A DNA stretch of 17,611 bases from an uncultured Eubacteriales bacterium (lineage in GTDB: Bacteria > Bacillota > Clostridia > Lachnospirales > Lachnospiraceae). The position numbers and the translations under genes are program-made. The notes below the pieces were generated by a model that did no database searches, was not told where the DNA came from, and saw only the letters and a program-made list of their open reading frames with translations. Positions 14,147-17,611 of the stretch are shown here, piece by piece. Location of the stretch: positions 1 to 17,611 of the forward strand of contig OMSN01000006.1 in the NCBI GenBank assembly GCA_900313765.1, given 5' to 3'. How positions within the stretch are numbered: position 1 is the first letter of the stretch; every line of letters starts with the position of its first letter.

Positions 14147-17089
14147 ATGCCGGATAAGAGAAAAGCTCCCGCAAGAGATATCAGCAGGTACATCCGCCTT
14201 CGCGGAGCTGCAGAGCACAATCTGAAAAATATTGACCTCGACATCCCCCGCAACCAGCTGGTCGTCATGACCGGACTGTCGGGATCAGGCAAGAGCAGTC
14301 TTGCTTTTGATACGATCTACGCGGAAGGGCAGAGACGTTACATGGAATCCCTCTCCAGTTATGCCCGCCAGTTTCTGGGGCAGATGGAGAAACCGAAGGT
14401 GGACAGCCTGGAGGGACTTCCTCCGGCGATATCCATCGACCAGAAATCGACCAACCGCAACCCCAGATCTACAGTCGGCACCGTCACGGAGATCTATGAC
14501 TACTTTCGTCTTCTGTATGCCCGCTGTGGTGTCGTGCACTGCCCGACCTGCGGAAGAGAGATCAGAAAGCAGACCGTGGACCAGATGGTGGATACGCTGA
14601 TGGCACTGCCGGAACGCACCCGTCTGCAGCTGCTTGCCCCGGTCGTGCGCGGCCGCAAAGGCATGCATGAGAAGCTGCTTGCGCAGGCGAGAAAGTCGGG
14701 ATATGTGCGTGTGCGGATTGACGGAAGCCTCTACGAGCTCTCCGAGGAGATCAGGCTGGATAAGAACATCAAGCACAACATCGAGATCCTGATCGACCGC
14801 CTGATCGTGAAACCGGGAATTGAGAAGCGTCTGTCTGAATCACTTGAGCAGGTGCTGGCCCAGGCAGAGGGACTTGCTTACGTGGAAGTCCAGAGACCGA
14901 AGACGGAGAAAGACATCCACCCGGATGAAATCGGGAGAAATGGACAGGGAGAGGAAGACACCAGTTCCCATAAGGATACGGAGATCTTCACGTTCTCGGA
15001 GAATTATGCATGTCCCTATGACGGAACCTCAATCGACGAGATCGAACCGCGCTCATTTTCCTTCAACAATCCCTTCGGAGCCTGCCCGGAGTGTACGGGC
15101 CTTGGCTATAAGATGGAATTTGACCTGGATCTGATGATTCCAAACCCGGATCTCTCCATCGATGATGGTGCGATCGTAGTCCCCGGATGGCAGTCCAGCC
15201 GTCAGGAAGGCTCATTTACAAGAGCATTGCTCAATGCACTGGCCGAGGAGTATCATTTCAGCCTCAGCACCCCCTTCAAGGAGTATCCGAAAGAGATCCG
15301 GGACGTGCTGATCAACGGAACAGATGGCCGTGAGGTCAAGGTTCATTACCGCGGACAGAGAGGCGTGGGGGTCTATGATGTGGCGTTCGAAGGACTGATC
15401 CGGAACGTGCAGCGTCGGTACAGGGAGACCTTCGGGGAATCCATGAAGGCGGAGTATGAGACATACATGCGCATCACACCGTGTCAGGCGTGCCGCGGGC
15501 AGAGACTGAAACCCGGGGCTCTGGCGGTGACCATTGCCGATAAGAATATCTATGAGATGACGACCCTGTCCATCGGTGATCTGCAGAGATTCCTGTGGAG
15601 CATCGACATGCGAATGACACCGCAGCAGCTGAAGATCGGTGATCAGATTCTGAAAGAGATCCGGGCGAGGATTGCATTTCTCAATGACGTCGGCCTGGAC
15701 TACCTGTCTCTTGCAAGAGCGACGGGAACGCTGTCAGGCGGCGAGGCGCAGCGCATCCGCCTGGCGACCCAGATCGGTTCCGGTCTGGTGGGAGTCGCCT
15801 ATATTCTGGATGAGCCGTCCATCGGACTTCACCAGAGGGACAACGACAAACTTCTGAATACACTGTATCACCTGAGAGATCTGGGCAATACTGTGATCGT
15901 CGTCGAGCATGACGAAGACACCATGCGTGCGGCGGATTTCCTGGTTGACATCGGTCCCGGCGCCGGGGAGCATGGCGGACAGATTGTGGCAGCGGGAAGC
16001 GCAGAGGATATCGAGAACTGCAGTGAGTCCGTCACCGGAGCGTATCTGTCCGGAAGGCTGCAGATCCCGGTTCCGGAGACACGAAGAGAACCGGCGGGCT
16101 GGCTGACAGTCCATGGCGCAGCGGAGAACAATCTGAAGAACATCGACGTAAAGTTCCCGCTCGGAGTATTTACCTGCGTGACCGGCGTATCCGGTTCGGG
16201 AAAGAGTTCTCTGGTCAATGAGATCCTCTATAAGACGCTCGCAAATAAACTGAATCGCGCTCATCAGGTGGTGGGAAAGCATGAATCTGTTGTATGGGAT
16301 GGCAAACTGGACAAGGTGATCTGCATCGACCAGAGCCCGATCGGACGCACGCCAAGATCCAATCCGGCCACTTATACAGGTGTTTTTGACCAGATCCGTG
16401 ATCTGTTCGCGAGTACGAATGACGCAAAAGCAAGGGGCTATAAGAAAGGCCGGTTCTCCTTCAATGTCAAGGGCGGCCGGTGTGAAGCATGTTCCGGAGA
16501 CGGTATCATCAAGATTGAAATGAACTTCCTTCCGGATGTATATGTCCCCTGCGAAGTCTGCCATGGACACCGGTATAACAGAGAGACGCTTGAGATCAGG
16601 TATAAGGGACGCAATATCTATGAAGTCCTGGACATGACGGTGGAGGAGGCGCTTCGGTTCTTCGAGCACATTCCGTCCATCAGCACGAAGATCCAGACCC
16701 TCTATGATGTGGGGCTGGGATACATCAAGCTGGGACAGCCTTCGACGCAGCTGTCGGGAGGTGAGGCGCAGCGCATCAAACTTGCCACCGAACTGTCCCG
16801 CAGAAGTACCGGAAGGACGGTATATATTCTGGATGAACCGACCACGGGACTTCATTTTGCTGACGTCCATAAACTGACGGATATCCTGCAGAGACTGACG
16901 GATGGAGGCAATACCGTGATCGTGATCGAGCACAATCTGGACGTGATCAAGACAGCGGATTATCTCATCGATCTGGGACCGGAAGGAGGAGACGGAGGCG
17001 GTACAGTGATTGCCTGCGGAACTCCGGAACAGGTAGCACAGATGCCGGCATCCTATACCGGTCAGTATGTGAAACGCTGCCTGAGATAA
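14147..17089 (+). CDS. uvrA: Excinuclease ABC subunit A
   Basis: Damage-sensing ATPase dimer that loads UvrB. At 980 residues it is longer than the usual 940-950. It has two ABC modules: Walker [10 protein letters not shown] (43-51) and GVSGSGKSS (680-688), signatures LSGGEAQR (529-536 and 869-876), Walker B YILDEPS (552-558) and YILDEPT (893-899). CxxC pairs occur at 132/135, 446/449, 779/782 and 802/805; the last two make the canonical C-terminal zinc finger. In the first zinc module the expected second Cys is Asp292 (CPYD at 289-292, partner CPEC at 313-316). Residues 251-280 are a charged insert just before that module and account for much of the extra length. GAGG precedes the ATG by 7 nt. 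It is cotranscribed with uvrB. Confidence 0.97.
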   Translation: MPDKRKAPARDISRYIRLRGAAEHNLKNIDLDIPRNQLVVMTGLSGSGKSSLAFDTIYAEGQRRYMESLSSYARQFLGQMEKPKVDSLEGLPPAISIDQKSTNRNPRSTVGTVTEIYDYFRLLYARCGVVHCPTCGREIRKQTVDQMVDTLMALPERTRLQLLAPVVRGRKGMHEKLLAQARKSGYVRVRIDGSLYELSEEIRLDKNIKHNIEILIDRLIVKPGIEKRLSESLEQVLAQAEGLAYVEVQRPKTEKDIHPDEIGRNGQGEEDTSSHKDTEIFTFSENYACPYDGTSIDEIEPRSFSFNNPFGACPECTGLGYKMEFDLDLMIPNPDLSIDDGAIVVPGWQSSRQEGSFTRALLNALAEEYHFSLSTPFKEYPKEIRDVLINGTDGREVKVHYRGQRGVGVYDVAFEGLIRNVQRRYRETFGESMKAEYETYMRITPCQACRGQRLKPGALAVTIADKNIYEMTTLSIGDLQRFLWSIDMRMTPQQLKIGDQILKEIRARIAFLNDVGLDYLSLARATGTLSGGEAQRIRLATQIGSGLVGVAYILDEPSIGLHQRDNDKLLNTLYHLRDLGNTVIVVEHDEDTMRAADFLVDIGPGAGEHGGQIVAAGSAEDIENCSESVTGAYLSGRLQIPVPETRREPAGWLTVHGAAENNLKNIDVKFPLGVFTCVTGVSGSGKSSLVNEILYKTLANKLNRAHQVVGKHESVVWDGKLDKVICIDQSPIGRTPRSNPATYTGVFDQIRDLFASTNDAKARGYKKGRFSFNVKGGRCEACSGDGIIKIEMNFLPDVYVPCEVCHGHRYNRETLEIRYKGRNIYEVLDMTVEEALRFFEHIPSISTKIQTLYDVGLGYIKLGQPSTQLSGGEAQRIKLATELSRRSTGRTVYILDEPTTGLHFADVHKLTDILQRLTDGGNTVIVIEHNLDVIKTADYLIDLGPEGGDGGGTVIACGTPEQVAQMPASYTGQYVKRCLR

Positions 17090-17101
17090 CAGAGGCGGTC
17101 T

Positions 17102-17125
17102 ATCCGGCTGTTGCGCTCACCGGAT
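17102..17125 (+). terminator. Weak hairpin after uvrA
   Basis: ATCCGG (17102-17107) and CCGGAT (17120-17125) pair over a 12-nt loop, 13 bp after the uvrA stop. There is no T run. A second stem, TCAGTT (17129-17134) with AACTGA (17145-17150), follows closely. Either could form the 3' end of the uvrBA mRNA, but termination is unproven. Confidence 0.35.
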
Positions 17126-17139
17126 TCCTCAGTTACAAT
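17111..17139 (+). promoter_or_regulatory. Possible promoter of the serine acetyltransferase gene
   Basis: TTGCGC (17111-17116), 17 bp, TACAAT (17134-17139). The -10 matches at five of six positions, the -35 at only three. It overlaps the hairpins after uvrA, so the assignment is tentative. Confidence 0.35.
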
Positions 17140-17207
17140 GAGAGAACTGACGGATTCGATTCAAGGCCGGCAGGTTACAGAACAAGAGAAAGAGACGGAA
17201 AGAGCAT

Positions 17208-17611
17208 ATGGCAGGTCATCAGAGAGCGTTCAGTTTTAAGGACGAAGCGGGTAGTGTAGTCCAGGAGATCCTGCGGGATTACCAGGGCGGAAGGTCGATC
17301 GACCATGTGGCGGCAGCAAAAGAGCCGGACCGCAATGTCATAGAGAAGATCATACAGGAACTGTTCCAGGTCGTATATCCGGGGTATTATCTGACACCGG
17401 ACGCTTCGCTTCGGGTGTTCAACATGAACGCTGCGATCAGCACGATCGTGGATGACATCATCATCAACCTGGAGGAACAGATCGAGATCGCACTGCGTTA
17501 TACGGATGAGTTCCACACCACGTCGGTGCAGTCGGTGCAGGAAGAGTCGGAGCGTGTTACGATCGAGTTCATGCGCCGCATCCCGCGCGTGAGGGAGTAT
17601 CTGGATACGGA
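17208..17611 (+). CDS. Serine O-acetyltransferase, EpsC/CysE type (N-terminal part)
   Basis: The first 134 codons, cut by the window end, start at ATG 17208 with GGAAAG about 7 nt upstream. The product begins MAGHQRAFSFKDEAG and continues with GGRSIDHVAAAKEPDRNVIE, LFQVVYPGYYL and EFMRRIPRVREYLDTD. This matches my recollection of the helical N-terminal domain of the EpsC-type serine acetyltransferases of Clostridia, which transfer acetyl from acetyl-CoA to L-serine, the first step of cysteine synthesis. The catalytic left-handed beta-helix would lie beyond the window, so the assignment rests on the N-terminal domain alone. No T-box or S-box leader is visible in the 118-bp gap before it. Confidence 0.75.
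   Translation, partial: MAGHQRAFSFKDEAGSVVQEILRDYQGGRSIDHVAAAKEPDRNVIEKIIQELFQVVYPGYYLTPDASLRVFNMNAAISTIVDDIIINLEEQIEIALRYTDEFHTTSVQSVQEESERVTIEFMRRIPRVREYLDT

Noticed and set aside
15734..16933. Minus-strand frame of 399 codons opposite uvrA
   Set aside because: Mirror of the highly conserved UvrA C-terminal half; no independent support.
17090..17207. T-box or other riboswitch before the serine acetyltransferase gene
   Set aside because: Only 118 bp are available and no AGGGTGG-like T-box sequence or other conserved riboswitch core is present.
1..17611. tRNA or rRNA genes, CRISPR arrays, insertion sequences, prophage or toxin-antitoxin genes
   Set aside because: I saw no cloverleaf-like sequence, no spaced direct-repeat array, no transposase or integrase reading frame, and the gene order is close-packed housekeeping.

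Overview
The window looks like chromosome of a Gram-positive member of the Bacillota, most likely a gut or rumen clostridium of the Lachnospiraceae type. This is inferred from the genes (ATP-type PckA, adjacent uvrB-uvrA behind a Bacillota-type LexA box, an MnmA with NPCIDCN and DSQDICF motifs, a TreR-like GntR regulator, an EpsC-type serine acetyltransferase), strong GGAGG-like ribosome binding sites and a base composition that by eye is near half G+C. No alignment could be run, so the taxonomy is an impression.

Layout. Bases 1-2105 read leftwards: a TreR-like regulator, cut by the window edge and broken by an in-frame amber codon, and upstream of it proA (gamma-glutamyl phosphate reductase). 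Their side faces pckA (PEP carboxykinase) across a 151-bp divergent promoter region. From pckA onwards everything reads rightwards: pckA; a GH13 glycogen debranching enzyme; a sugar-uptake cluster made of a Gfo/Idh/MocA oxidoreductase, a periplasmic-type binding protein, a double-ATPase subunit and a RbsC-type permease; mnmA, 18 bp behind the permease; then uvrB and uvrA; and finally the first 134 codons of a serine O-acetyltransferase.

How the genes work together. PckA and the debranching enzyme belong to central carbon and storage-glucan metabolism. The oxidoreductase and ABC transporter form one probable operon for import and oxidation of an unidentified sugar or cyclitol. Its promoter carries two palindromes, a classical terminator lies between the oxidoreductase and the binding-protein gene, and three hairpins separate the binding-protein and ATPase genes; this suggests layered control of expression and subunit ratio. 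mnmA (tRNA wobble thiolation) appears to be carried by the tail of that transcript. uvrBA encodes the damage-recognition part of nucleotide excision repair, and its promoter overlaps a full match to the Bacillota LexA consensus core.

Most of the window is ordinary housekeeping sequence. I did not see a wholly new system. The points most worth a second look are the amber codon in the regulator, the absence of a lipobox in the binding protein, the regulatory architecture of the sugar operon, and the altered zinc-ligand and Walker residues in UvrA and the transporter ATPase.
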